From contig NZ_BMFU01000001.1 in the NCBI RefSeq assembly GCF_014639235.1, forward strand, positions 1,289,785 to 1,353,784: a stretch of DNA of 64,000 bases, written 5' to 3'. The position numbers were made by a program, and so were the translations under genes. Origin of the DNA: Paenibacillus silvae. Lineage in GTDB: Bacteria > Bacillota > Bacilli > Paenibacillales > Paenibacillaceae. The notes below the pieces were generated by a model, which worked only from the letters and a program-made list of their open reading frames with translations, did not search any database and had not been told where the DNA came from. Positions 26,897-35,299 of the stretch are shown piece by piece. The number at the start of each line of letters is the position of its first letter. Position 1 is the first letter of the stretch.

Positions 26897-27640
26897 ATGT
26901 CATACTGGACAGATCGAATCGTTTTGATTACAGGGGGAGGTACAGGCATTGGCCGGGCTGTCGCTATAATGCTTGCGGAAAGAGGAGCAACGGTTGTCCT
27001 GAATTATTCTCGCTCCAAGCTGGATGCAGAAGAAGCAGTACAGCACATCCATAATCAAGGTGGACAAGCCTTAGCTATTCAAGCCAATGTTGCAAGGGAC
27101 AAAGAAGTACGCCGAATGGTTAGGGAGATCGCTGAAACGGTTGGACCCGTTACGGATCTGGTGAACAGCGCCGGAATGACCTATCATATCCCTTTAGAAG
27201 ACCTCGAAATGGTGACGGATGAGGTTTGGAACGAGCTCCTTGATGTGAATGTGAAAGGCATGTTTCACTGCGCTCGTGCTGTAACCGAAGGCATGATTCA
27301 TGCTGGTGGAGGGGCCATCGTTAATCTGGGCAGCATTGCAGGCAGCACTGGCAAGGGCTCATCACTTCCGTATGCTGTATCCAAAGCAGCAGTTCATGGC
27401 CTGACTTTATCTCTGGCCCACGCCCTCTCCCCTCATATTCGGGTAAATGCGATCATTCCCGGAGCGGTCGCAACACGCTGGTGGGCCGGCAATGAGGAAC
27501 GAATGCATCAGCTCGGCGGACAATTACTGCTCAAGCGAATCGCTTCGCCCGAGGATATCGCCCATATGATCTGTGCCGCCCTTGAGCAGCCATCGATGAC
27601 AGGACAGCTCATTACAGTAGATGGCGGACAAACGTTATGA
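26897..27640 (+). CDS. Short-chain dehydrogenase/reductase
   Basis: 247 residues, classical SDR. LITGGGTGIGRAVA is the NAD(P)-binding glycine motif, NSAG the structural motif, GSIAGSTGKGSSLPYAVSKAA contains the catalytic Ser, Tyr and Lys, and the end MTGQLITVDGGQTL is typical of FabG-like members. After the Gly motif the VLNYSRSK segment with Ser-Arg suggests NADP preference. Substrate unknown. The start is ATG at 26897 with AAAGGAG eight bases upstream; a GTG three codons earlier overlaps the site. It overlaps the next gene by four bases (ATGA). Confidence 0.92.
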   Translation: MSYWTDRIVLITGGGTGIGRAVAIMLAERGATVVLNYSRSKLDAEEAVQHIHNQGGQALAIQANVARDKEVRRMVREIAETVGPVTDLVNSAGMTYHIPLEDLEMVTDEVWNELLDVNVKGMFHCARAVTEGMIHAGGGAIVNLGSIAGSTGKGSSLPYAVSKAAVHGLTLSLAHALSPHIRVNAIIPGAVATRWWAGNEERMHQLGGQLLLKRIASPEDIAHMICAALEQPSMTGQLITVDGGQTL

Positions 27641-28545
27641 GCAGCATAAACCGCAATTCAACCGTAGCGGCCCGGGAACCCTCTTTTCTCAACCCGGTAA
27701 AATATACTCTATTGATTATCATAACCACACTTATCATGGGAACTTCTTTTCCTGTGGGGAAAATAGGTATGGCGTATGCACCACCATTTCTTCTCATGGG
27801 ACTGCGCTACATTCTGGCGGGTGGTTTGATGGCCCTGGTGCTGCGCAAGCGTCCTTTACCGCGGAGGTGGCAGGCATGGGTTAAAATCATGCTTATCGGA
27901 CTGTTTCAATCAGCCGGAGTGATGGGCTGTGCCTATTACAGCATGAACTGGATTTCCTCCAGTGAATCAGCCATCATTACGTTTACGAATCCACTCATCG
28001 TCATTGTTTTCAGTGCATTGCTGTATGGCATCACCTATCGCTTAAGCCAATGGATCGGTGTGATTGCGGGGTTTGCTGGCATTTTACTTACTTTTGGCTT
28101 GCATATGAGCTTCACCCCTGGAACGTGGATCGGTTTGGGCGGTGCAATATCCTTTGCTGTATCCACACTGCTGATTAAACGTTGGGGCATACATTTTGAT
28201 ACATTTGTGCTTACGGCATATCAGATGCTCGCGGGAGGGCTCGTTTTACTTCTGCTGAGTCTGTGGGTGGAGCAGCCTCATTTTACAGTTACGGCCGTTT
28301 CTATCCTGTCTCTGTTCTATCTGACGCTGATCTGCTCCGTCGTGCAGTTTTCTCTCTGGTTTTATTTATTGCAGAACAGTGATCCTGCCCAAACCAGTTC
28401 CTATCTGTTTCTCGCCCCGTTTTTCGGCGTACTATCGAGCTGGTTGATGTTAGGGGAACACATTCAATGGTTTGTCTGGGCTGGAGGTATACTGATTGGG
28501 GTCGGCATTTATTTGGTAAACCGTCACTCTCCGTCATCGTTGTAA
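27637..28545 (+). CDS. EamA (DMT) family transporter
   Basis: 302 residues and ten predicted helices in two EamA repeats (first repeat IITTLIMGTSFPVGKIGMAY, second AGGAISFAVSTLLIKRWG). Family members export metabolites or amino acids through the membrane; the substrate here is unknown. Its start overlaps the SDR stop by four bases, so the two are co-translated and probably act together under the divergent LysR regulator. A terminator follows at 28569-28613. Confidence 0.9.
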   Translation: MSSINRNSTVAAREPSFLNPVKYTLLIIITTLIMGTSFPVGKIGMAYAPPFLLMGLRYILAGGLMALVLRKRPLPRRWQAWVKIMLIGLFQSAGVMGCAYYSMNWISSSESAIITFTNPLIVIVFSALLYGITYRLSQWIGVIAGFAGILLTFGLHMSFTPGTWIGLGGAISFAVSTLLIKRWGIHFDTFVLTAYQMLAGGLVLLLLSLWVEQPHFTVTAVSILSLFYLTLICSVVQFSLWFYLLQNSDPAQTSSYLFLAPFFGVLSSWLMLGEHIQWFVWAGGILIGVGIYLVNRHSPSSL

Positions 28546-28568
28546 TCCTTTTTATATTAAAAAAAGCA

Positions 28569-28613
28569 AAAAAGGCATGCGTTCGGGACAAATCCCTGCA
28601 CGTCATGCCTTTT
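28569..28613. terminator. Terminator after the SDR-EamA operon
   Basis: AAAAGGCATG-CGT pairs with ACG-T-CATGCCTTTT around a loop of about 17 bases, with A and T runs on both sides. It also faces the end of helD (stop 28651). Confidence 0.8.
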
Positions 28614-28650
28614 GATCTATACATTATACGAACTGTGGCAGCCCCTAATG

Positions 28651-30837
28651 CTAGGATGCATCTTCGTCCGGCCAACCCTGGATCGTAACCTGCTCTCCTT
28701 CGGGATTATGCGTTGCCGCCGCATATTCAGGCATATTTCCATCATGGAATAACCATAGCTCATGCAACGCCCGTGTACAGCCGACGTAAAGCAGTTTGGC
28801 ATCACCGGCACCCGGCATATAATGCTGCTGATCTACATCAGCGACAATGGCTGCATCGAATTCCAGACCTTTGGACAGATATACTGGCAAAATGGAATGA
28901 CCGCCGCTATACTGCTTTTTGCCACCGTCAATCAGATTCAACTCCCAGCCCGCCGATTGCAGCTCCCGATGAAGCTCTTCAGCTTCATGCAATGTTCTCG
29001 TCAGAATAGAAACCGTGCGATAGTCTTTGGTCGTCAGCATCTTCAGAGCACGCTCCAGACTGCGTGTCCGTCCTTCGCTTCCATAAGCAAGTGTGCGCAC
29101 CGGATCACCGCTCCGGAACACCGGGATGGCCGTAATGCCACTCTTCACACCCTGCTCCAGAATCGTATTGGCATAATCGATGATTTCCATCGTGGAACGA
29201 TAGCTTCGGGTTAAAGCAAAATAGGCGTTTTGTTCCTCTGGAAACAATGAACTCATCTCTTCCCATGCGTGCACACCGCGATACTCATGAATGCCCTGAG
29301 ACAGATCGCCCAGAATGGTAAAGGAATGCCCTTTCACAAACTGATCCAGTAATGCCACATGAAATGGTGAAAAATCCTGTGCCTCATCGATGACAACATG
29401 GTCAAATCGCTGTGACCCTTCAATATCATTCACCAGTGTATGAATATATACGAGTGCAGGCAGATCCTCTTCCCGGATGACGTCCTGTTTCAGGTCGGCT
29501 CCCGTCTGTTTCATCACGGCTTTCGGAATCAATGCACTCAGCGTCGCAGGCACAGCCCCGCCTTTCACGGTCTTGAACAGCTGTTTGTACAGCGTCAGCG
29601 GATTGTACTCAGGCCATTTTTTAGCGTATGCCTTCTCGCGAGTCGCTGCTTTTTTCTTGCGTTCTTTACGCACTGTTTCAGACATCGGCTTTTTCAATTC
29701 CATCTCAATCCAGCGATGAATACGTGCCATTACCCGCTCTTTGCGCTTCGCTAGTGGATAATGCTTGTATTCCGTGCCAAACCAGTTCTCGATCTCCTGT
29801 TTGCTGAGCACAGCGCCTTCCCACGGACTGAAATCAACATCCGGCACGGATTCTGCTTCCATCCCTGATAACCATTCCCGAATAAGTTCCATGAAACGAA
29901 TCGAACCTTTGAAACGTCCCGGAACCTCATCATTCAGTTCAGGTCGTGCGGCAGGCGTTTCAAACCACGTATGCAGCGTCTCTGACGTATCCTCAAGCGG
30001 CATATCCAGTCCGAGCAGATTCATCGCCCAATCCGGAAAGGTGCGCTGCTGAATATCACCTACACCGAGCTCTGGCAGTACATCCGAGATGTAATCGAGG
30101 AACATATGGTTGGGTGCAAAAATAACCATTTTCTCGGCCGATACCTGCTCTTTATACTGGTACAGCAAAAAAGCAAGACGATGCAGGGCAACCGTGGTTT
30201 TCCCTGATCCGGCAACCCCCTGGATGATCAACGCGGTGTTTCTCGCCGCCCGAATGATCTGATCCTGCTCGGCCTGAATCGTGGACACGATATCCCGTAG
30301 CTTGTTATCCTTGTTTTCGCCAAGGCGGTATACAAGGAATTCGTCAGATACCGCAGGCTGGTCGCTGTCACGGTTATATGTATCTGCTACCCGTTCCAGT
30401 ATGCGCTGACGAATCACCACATTTCGCTTCAAATACACCAGACCTTCGATCAGGCCTTCCGGGGCTTCATACGTTGCGGAGGCCTCGCCTCCTGTGAAGG
30501 AGTAAAACAAACTTGCAACCGGAGCCCGCCAATCGATGACGAGCGGATGCTCTCCCACCTCTTCGCGATCCACACCGATTTTGCCAATGTATAGCGGTTT
30601 TCGTGCCCCGCTGCCCTGCTCTTCGAAATCCAAGCGTCCGAAATAGGGTTGCTGCGCACTCTTGGACAAGGCTTGACGGCGTTCTTCGCGTCCGGCTTCC
30701 AGCACTTGTTCCGTGAAGTCGTGGCCGGTATACACCGGAAAATTCCGCAGCCGTTCCAGCTGGCGATCCACTTCTTCCATCGTTTGCTCTAACCTGTACT
30801 CTTCTTCTTGATAGGCACTTTGAAAGCTGTCTTTCAT
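28651..30837 (-). CDS. helD: RNA polymerase-recycling helicase HelD (UvrD-like superfamily 1)
   Basis: 728 residues. An N-terminal coiled coil (YRLEQTMEEVDRQLERLRN) precedes the split helicase domains. Walker A is GVAGSGKTTVALHRLAFL, Walker B is HVVIDEAQDFSP, and later motifs include LTRSYRSTMEI and SILPVYLSKGLEFDAAIV. HelD in B. subtilis (YvgS) binds RNA polymerase and uses ATP to free stalled or post-termination complexes from DNA. Its length fits that clade. The ATG at 30837 has AGGAGGT nine bases upstream. Rifampicin-protecting versions exist in actinobacteria; nothing indicates that here. Confidence 0.93.
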   Translation of the reverse strand: MKDSFQSAYQEEEYRLEQTMEEVDRQLERLRNFPVYTGHDFTEQVLEAGREERRQALSKSAQQPYFGRLDFEEQGSGARKPLYIGKIGVDREEVGEHPLVIDWRAPVASLFYSFTGGEASATYEAPEGLIEGLVYLKRNVVIRQRILERVADTYNRDSDQPAVSDEFLVYRLGENKDNKLRDIVSTIQAEQDQIIRAARNTALIIQGVAGSGKTTVALHRLAFLLYQYKEQVSAEKMVIFAPNHMFLDYISDVLPELGVGDIQQRTFPDWAMNLLGLDMPLEDTSETLHTWFETPAARPELNDEVPGRFKGSIRFMELIREWLSGMEAESVPDVDFSPWEGAVLSKQEIENWFGTEYKHYPLAKRKERVMARIHRWIEMELKKPMSETVRKERKKKAATREKAYAKKWPEYNPLTLYKQLFKTVKGGAVPATLSALIPKAVMKQTGADLKQDVIREEDLPALVYIHTLVNDIEGSQRFDHVVIDEAQDFSPFHVALLDQFVKGHSFTILGDLSQGIHEYRGVHAWEEMSSLFPEEQNAYFALTRSYRSTMEIIDYANTILEQGVKSGITAIPVFRSGDPVRTLAYGSEGRTRSLERALKMLTTKDYRTVSILTRTLHEAEELHRELQSAGWELNLIDGGKKQYSGGHSILPVYLSKGLEFDAAIVADVDQQHYMPGAGDAKLLYVGCTRALHELWLFHDGNMPEYAAATHNPEGEQVTIQGWPDEDAS

Positions 30838-31035
30838 GTTTCAGTTACCTCCTAAGAAATATATGTTTTGTTCTACATCGCCAATCTCTGACAACGCAAA
30901 AGGAAACCTACTATATCACATAAAAAGGGAAAAAGCTACAGTAACATCACTTAACAAGAAAAACCGTGTCCCCGCCTATGCAAAATGAATGCACGAGCGA
31001 AAGATCAACGGTTTCTCGATGAGAAGCTTGCTGCT

Positions 31036-31063
31036 TGATTATTATTGAGATCTATAATAATCA
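31036..31063. repeat. AT-rich inverted repeat downstream of the ABC exporter gene
   Basis: TGATTATTAT (31036-31045) is exactly complementary to ATAATAATCA (31054-31063) around an 8-base AGATCT-containing loop. It lies 21 bases beyond the ABC gene stop (31084) and may act as its terminator or an mRNA 3' end structure; no T run follows. The rest of the 30838-31083 gap shows nothing else. Confidence 0.6.
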
Positions 31064-31083
31064 GGCTCAGTCCAATCCATATG

Positions 31084-32868
31084 CTAATTTTCTCCATCCT
31101 GTGCCACAAACTGCTTCTGCGCCAGTTCACGATAGACTGGATGCGTGCTGATCAGCTCTGTGTGAGTTCCTGTCCCGGTAACATGTCCGTGCTCCAGCAC
31201 GACAATCTGATCGGAGTCCACCACCGTAGATAATCGATGTGCAATAACAATGGTCGTTCTGCCTTCCATCAGATTGGACAATGCCTGCTGCACTTCGTAC
31301 TCCGAGGTGCTATCCAGGCTGGAGGTCGCTTCATCCAGCATCAGAATGTCCGGGCTGCGCAGCAGCGCACGAGCAATAGCAATTCGCTGACGCTGCCCGC
31401 CGGATAACTTGATGCCGCGCTCGCCCACTTCCGTATCATAGCCTTGCGGCAGCTTGTCAATAAAGTCCGCTGAATATGCCATTTCTGCCGCTCTTCTGAT
31501 CTCGTCCATCGTCACCTCACGGCCTAAACCATAGGTGATGTTGTCTTTGATCGTGCCTGCCATCAGCGGACTTTCTTGCGATACATACCCGATCTTGTTA
31601 CGCCAGGAAGCGAGGGAATACTCGCTGATCGCTTCTCCCCCATAGGAGATGTAGCCCGAATCTGGCAGATAGAACTGCTCCACCAGCGAAAAAAGCGTGG
31701 ATTTGCCACTGCCGCTCGGACCAACAATCGCTGTCACCTTCCGGGTCGGAACGGTCAAGTTTATACCGTGCAGCACCTCTTCCCCTATAACATAAGAGAA
31801 ATGTACATTGTGAAATATGATTGTATCATTCCCGCGAGGAGCTTGCTTGGTACTGTGATCCGGTTCTACGTCATCCGCAAGTATAGCTTGAATACGCTCA
31901 GTGGCACCGACTACTTTTTGCAAACGTGAATATAAGGTTGTGAACTGTCCCATCGGCATAATGACCTGGAAAAGCAGCAGAATGAATGCAACCAATTCCC
32001 CTGGCGACAGCAGGCCGGAAGCTACACGCATCCCCCCAACACCAAGGATGACAACCAACACAGCCGTCATGACAAAAGTAAACAAAGGACCAATCAGCGC
32101 CAGAATACGCGCTTCCTGTAACCCGAACGCAAACATTTTGCGAATGCGGGAATCTCCCGCCTCTGCTTCCTGCTTCTCGGTTCCATACGCTTTGACCAGT
32201 CTAATTTCACTAATGACCTGACTCAACACGGAGGTAAGTCCGGCCATCTCATCCTGCTGTTTTTTGGAGATTTTGTACATTTTCCGGCCCACGGGCATGA
32301 GAATCAGCATGGTCAACGGCACCAGGCTCAGAATGATGAGTGACATCACCCAATCCAGATAAAATAGAAGCGCCACACCACCGATGACAGCAACGATGTT
32401 GGAAACAAATGAAACCAGGTAATCCGCTATCAGCGTCATAATCTGGCTTGTATCATTCGTAATCCGGCTCATCGTGTCCCCGGTACGGTTGCGGTCAAAA
32501 TAAGGCATACGCAGCGATAACACTTTGTTCCACAGCTTGGTGCGAAGCGTAGCTACAACGCGCTGACCCGCATAATTCAACATGTAGATGCTGATACCGG
32601 AAGCGATGGCTTGAATGACAAAAGCCCCGAGCAACAGAAAAATAACCGTTTTATTCAGCGCTGATGTGGTCAGCCCATCAATGAGACCTTTGGTCATCAA
32701 GGGAACGATTAATCCTGCTGTCGTTTGAATCAATGTCAGGATGAGAGCCACAATTAGAACCAGTTTCGGTGGATTCGTGGAAGCGATGAGCTTGACGAAA
32801 TCCTTGAATCCTTTCTTCCCTACTCTGGGCTCGTTTGAATCAGACTCCAACTGCTGCTGTTCTTCCAT
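31084..32868 (-). CDS. ABC exporter, fused permease and ATPase (BmrA-like)
   Basis: 594 residues: six membrane helices (about 35-320) followed by a nucleotide-binding domain. Walker A is GPSGSGKSTLF, the signature is LSGGQRQRIAIARAL, Walker B is ILMLDEATSSLD, and an H-loop His is in VIAHRLSTV. The coupling-helix region MPYFDRNRTGDTMSRITND matches half-transporters of the BmrA/LmrA multidrug group, which work as homodimers. The substrate is not known; drug export is inferred by family. The start is ATG at 32868 with GGGAGGA seven bases upstream. It is a stand-alone gene. Confidence 0.9.
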   Translation of the reverse strand: MEEQQQLESDSNEPRVGKKGFKDFVKLIASTNPPKLVLIVALILTLIQTTAGLIVPLMTKGLIDGLTTSALNKTVIFLLLGAFVIQAIASGISIYMLNYAGQRVVATLRTKLWNKVLSLRMPYFDRNRTGDTMSRITNDTSQIMTLIADYLVSFVSNIVAVIGGVALLFYLDWVMSLIILSLVPLTMLILMPVGRKMYKISKKQQDEMAGLTSVLSQVISEIRLVKAYGTEKQEAEAGDSRIRKMFAFGLQEARILALIGPLFTFVMTAVLVVILGVGGMRVASGLLSPGELVAFILLLFQVIMPMGQFTTLYSRLQKVVGATERIQAILADDVEPDHSTKQAPRGNDTIIFHNVHFSYVIGEEVLHGINLTVPTRKVTAIVGPSGSGKSTLFSLVEQFYLPDSGYISYGGEAISEYSLASWRNKIGYVSQESPLMAGTIKDNITYGLGREVTMDEIRRAAEMAYSADFIDKLPQGYDTEVGERGIKLSGGQRQRIAIARALLRSPDILMLDEATSSLDSTSEYEVQQALSNLMEGRTTIVIAHRLSTVVDSDQIVVLEHGHVTGTGTHTELISTHPVYRELAQKQFVAQDGEN

Positions 32869-32955
32869 TCCCGCTTCCTCCCGTTCTCTCTATTATCCCT
32901 TTCTCCCGTTCTTCTATCATCCGTTCCTCCTGCTCCTGATCAGTTCACCTTCGTT

Positions 32956-34254
32956 TTACAGAACACCATGCAGCACAAAGTTCGCCAGAAACAGGATCGA
33001 GATGCCGTACATCACCACTGGCACTTCTTTCCCTTTCCCTGCAGCCAGCTTAGCCAGAGGATAGGCGATAAATCCAAACGCCATACCATCGACAATGCTG
33101 TATGTAAAAGGAATCATCACCATAATCAGAAACGCAGGAAACGCTTCGGTAAAATCACTGAAATCCATATCCTTCACACCCTGTACCATCAAACCGCCGA
33201 TGATGATCAAAATAGGTGCAATCGCACTGTCGGGAATATAACCGAGCAGCGGAATGAAGAAAAAAGTCGCTCCGAACAGCACAGCTGTCACAAGCGGAGT
33301 CAAGCCTGTACGGCCGCCTGCAGCAATGCCTGCTGTTGTCTCGGCTGCCGCCACTGGCGGACTGCTGCCGAAGATGCCTGCCAGCACCGTGCTGATCGAT
33401 AACGCACGCAGGCTACCCTTGAAACGTGCCGGACGATCAATCATGTTGGTCTGGGCGGTAATCAGTCCGATATTTTCAAACACAACAATCAGTAACAGCA
33501 GAAATACAGCAATCCAGAACGCAATATCCGCCAGCTTCATCAGAGACAGTTGACCGAACAAGCCACCGTATTGACGCAGTGCATCCAGCGCCGATACCGG
33601 TTCACCGGGATGTACTGCTCCAAGCAGGTAGGCAAGCCCTGTCCCGATTAAAATACTGATGAGCAGACCGCCCTGCACATTGCGTATGAATAAAATAACG
33701 GCCAGCACAAGGGTTACACAGGCTGTGATCACATTCGGATCATTGAAATGTCCGATCGCAACAAAGGTGGTCTGGTGGGCGATGACAATGCCGCTCTTTT
33801 GCAGTCCGATAAAGGTCAGAAATAATCCAATCCCTACGGTAATGCCGTGCTGCAGATTTTTAGGAATTGCCTCGCTGATTATTTTATATAACGAAGTAAA
33901 GGCAACAATAGCAAACAGCACACCCGTAACAGCCACCACAGCCAGCGCTTCCTGCCATGTAAGCTTCATCGAGTGCACAAGTGTATATGTGAAAAACGCA
34001 TTAATCCCCATGCCGGGTACCACCACAATCGGTGATTTACCGCCAAATGCCATCAGCAGACATCCGGCAATGGACGTGAGCAGTGTGCCCACCATCGCTG
34101 CCTGCAGCGGCATTCCGGCATCGGAAAGAATGGTTGCATTAACCATCACAATATAAACGACAGCAAAATAGGAAATGGCCCCCGCCACAATCTCCTTCTT
34201 CCACTGATCTTCTGGTGTCATGCCCAGCTGTCTGGACATCCATCCGTGTTTCAT
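32956..34254 (-). CDS. NCS2 family purine permease (PbuG/PbuO-like)
   Basis: 432 residues, about 12-14 helices. The N-terminus EIVAGAISYFAVVYIVMVNATIL, the GMGINAFFTYTLV segment and SSPPVAAAETTAGIAAGGRTGL are the AzgA-like subfamily marks of adenine, guanine and hypoxanthine transporters (YjcD, PbuG). It differs from the uracil permease at 43914, which is in the other NCS2 branch. The ATG at 34254 follows AGAGGGGAACAGAACGA. The leader holds repeat copy C and no purine riboswitch that I can see. Confidence 0.9.
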   Translation of the reverse strand: MKHGWMSRQLGMTPEDQWKKEIVAGAISYFAVVYIVMVNATILSDAGMPLQAAMVGTLLTSIAGCLLMAFGGKSPIVVVPGMGINAFFTYTLVHSMKLTWQEALAVVAVTGVLFAIVAFTSLYKIISEAIPKNLQHGITVGIGLFLTFIGLQKSGIVIAHQTTFVAIGHFNDPNVITACVTLVLAVILFIRNVQGGLLISILIGTGLAYLLGAVHPGEPVSALDALRQYGGLFGQLSLMKLADIAFWIAVFLLLLIVVFENIGLITAQTNMIDRPARFKGSLRALSISTVLAGIFGSSPPVAAAETTAGIAAGGRTGLTPLVTAVLFGATFFFIPLLGYIPDSAIAPILIIIGGLMVQGVKDMDFSDFTEAFPAFLIMVMIPFTYSIVDGMAFGFIAYPLAKLAAGKGKEVPVVMYGISILFLANFVLHGVL

Positions 34255-34279
34255 TCGTTCTGTTCCCCTCTCTCTATTT

Positions 34280-34347
34280 ATAAATTCAACTAAAGAATGT
34301 TTACACTTGCCACTCCGTTCTCGTGTAAAAAGTTAAGTTGAACCTAT
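34280..34347. repeat. Foldback intergenic repeat, copy C (ends only, 68 bp)
   Basis: ATAAATTCAACTAAAGAATG then TTTACAC (34280-34306) matches one end of copy B; CCGTTCTCGTGTAAA (34315-34329) and AGTTGAACCTAT (34336-34347) match the other. The whole interior is missing, leaving an end-to-end remnant. It lies 26 bases upstream of the NCS2 permease start, within its likely promoter or leader. Confidence 0.75.
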
Positions 34348-34445
34348 ATGCCACAATTCATTATGTATGTATCATCGCGCAGCACACCACACCATATCAT
34401 ACACCGTTTTCGCGGGGAAGTACATGCCGTAGAAAAACACCAAAT

Positions 34446-34472
34446 AGCGCAGGTGCACATGGCACCCGCGCT
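34446..34472 (-). terminator. Terminator of the hisS-aspS-tcdA operon
   Basis: AGCGC-A-GGTGC-ACAT... pairs with GCACC-CGCGCT with a short CATG loop; on the minus strand it is followed by a T-rich stretch (TATTTGGTGTTTTTC). It lies 50 bases past the tcdA stop. Bases 34348-34445 show no gene. Confidence 0.65.
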
Positions 34473-34522
34473 GGATGGGCAAACATTTAATGAAGCTGAT
34501 CTGCCAACGAGCAGGATTCATC

Positions 34523-35281
34523 TTACGCCTCTGATTCCTCCGCTTTTGCAAGCAGGTCTTTGACAGCTACACTGACCATAATCAGACCGGCTACCGGTGG
34601 AACAAAGGCGTTACTCGCAGGTGGCTGCTTCGCTTTGCGAATCTCCGGCGCATTCTCAGGCACAATTTTCTGTGTCACGTCTGCACGCGGCTTGAGCGGC
34701 TCCTCGGTGGAGAAAACCACCTTTACGCCTTTTTTGATGCCGTCTTTACGCAGCTTGGTGCGTACTACACGGGCAATAGGGTCCATCGACGTTTTCGAAA
34801 TATCCGCAACCTGGAACTTCGTCGGGTCCATTTTATTGGCAGCGCCCATGCTGGAGATGACCGGAATTTTGCGTTTCAGGCACTCTTTGATGAGATGCAC
34901 TTTATAGATAATTGTGTCAGAAGCATCAAGCACATAGTCCAGCTCGTACTTGAACAGTTCCTCATACGTTTCCTCGGTATAAAACATGTTCAGCGCAATC
35001 GCGTCACATTCCGGATTGATCAGTTTCACGCGTTCTACCATCAGGTCGGCTTTTTTCTGACCTACCGTGGTGGTAAGTGCATGAATCTGACGATTGATGT
35101 TGGTGATATCCACCACGTCTTTGTCAATGAGGATGATTCGGCCAACACCGCTGCGGGCAAGTGCTTCTACAGCAATACCGCCCACACCGCCGATACCGAG
35201 TACAGCTACCGTACTATTTTTGAGCGCATCCAGACCCTCAGGTCCGATTGCAAGCTCTGTTCTTGAAAATTGATGGAGCAT
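34523..35281 (-). CDS. tcdA: tRNA threonylcarbamoyladenosine dehydratase (TcdA/YrvM)
   Basis: 252 residues, E1-like (ThiF/MoeB) fold. VAVLGIGGVGGIAVEALARSG is the nucleotide-binding motif, LIDKDVVDITNINRQIHA follows it, and DASDTIIYK contains the conserved Asp. TcdA makes the cyclic form of t6A37 in tRNAs in an ATP-dependent step. Near residue 180 the protein has the RPRADVTQKI-type tail of the family. The catalytic Cys of E1 enzymes is not essential in this group. The ATG at 35281 follows aspS by 18 bases and belongs to the hisS-aspS operon, as in B. subtilis. Confidence 0.92.
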   Translation of the reverse strand: MLHQFSRTELAIGPEGLDALKNSTVAVLGIGGVGGIAVEALARSGVGRIILIDKDVVDITNINRQIHALTTTVGQKKADLMVERVKLINPECDAIALNMFYTEETYEELFKYELDYVLDASDTIIYKVHLIKECLKRKIPVISSMGAANKMDPTKFQVADISKTSMDPIARVVRTKLRKDGIKKGVKVVFSTEEPLKPRADVTQKIVPENAPEIRKAKQPPASNAFVPPVAGLIMVSVAVKDLLAKAEESEA

Positions 35282-35299
35282 TGAGAATCGATGCCTCCT

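Noticed and set aside
34255..34522. Possible purine riboswitch before the NCS2 permease, or 6S RNA near tcdA
   Set aside because: The gap contains repeat copy C and the tcdA terminator; neither riboswitch core nor 6S-like long hairpin was recognised.
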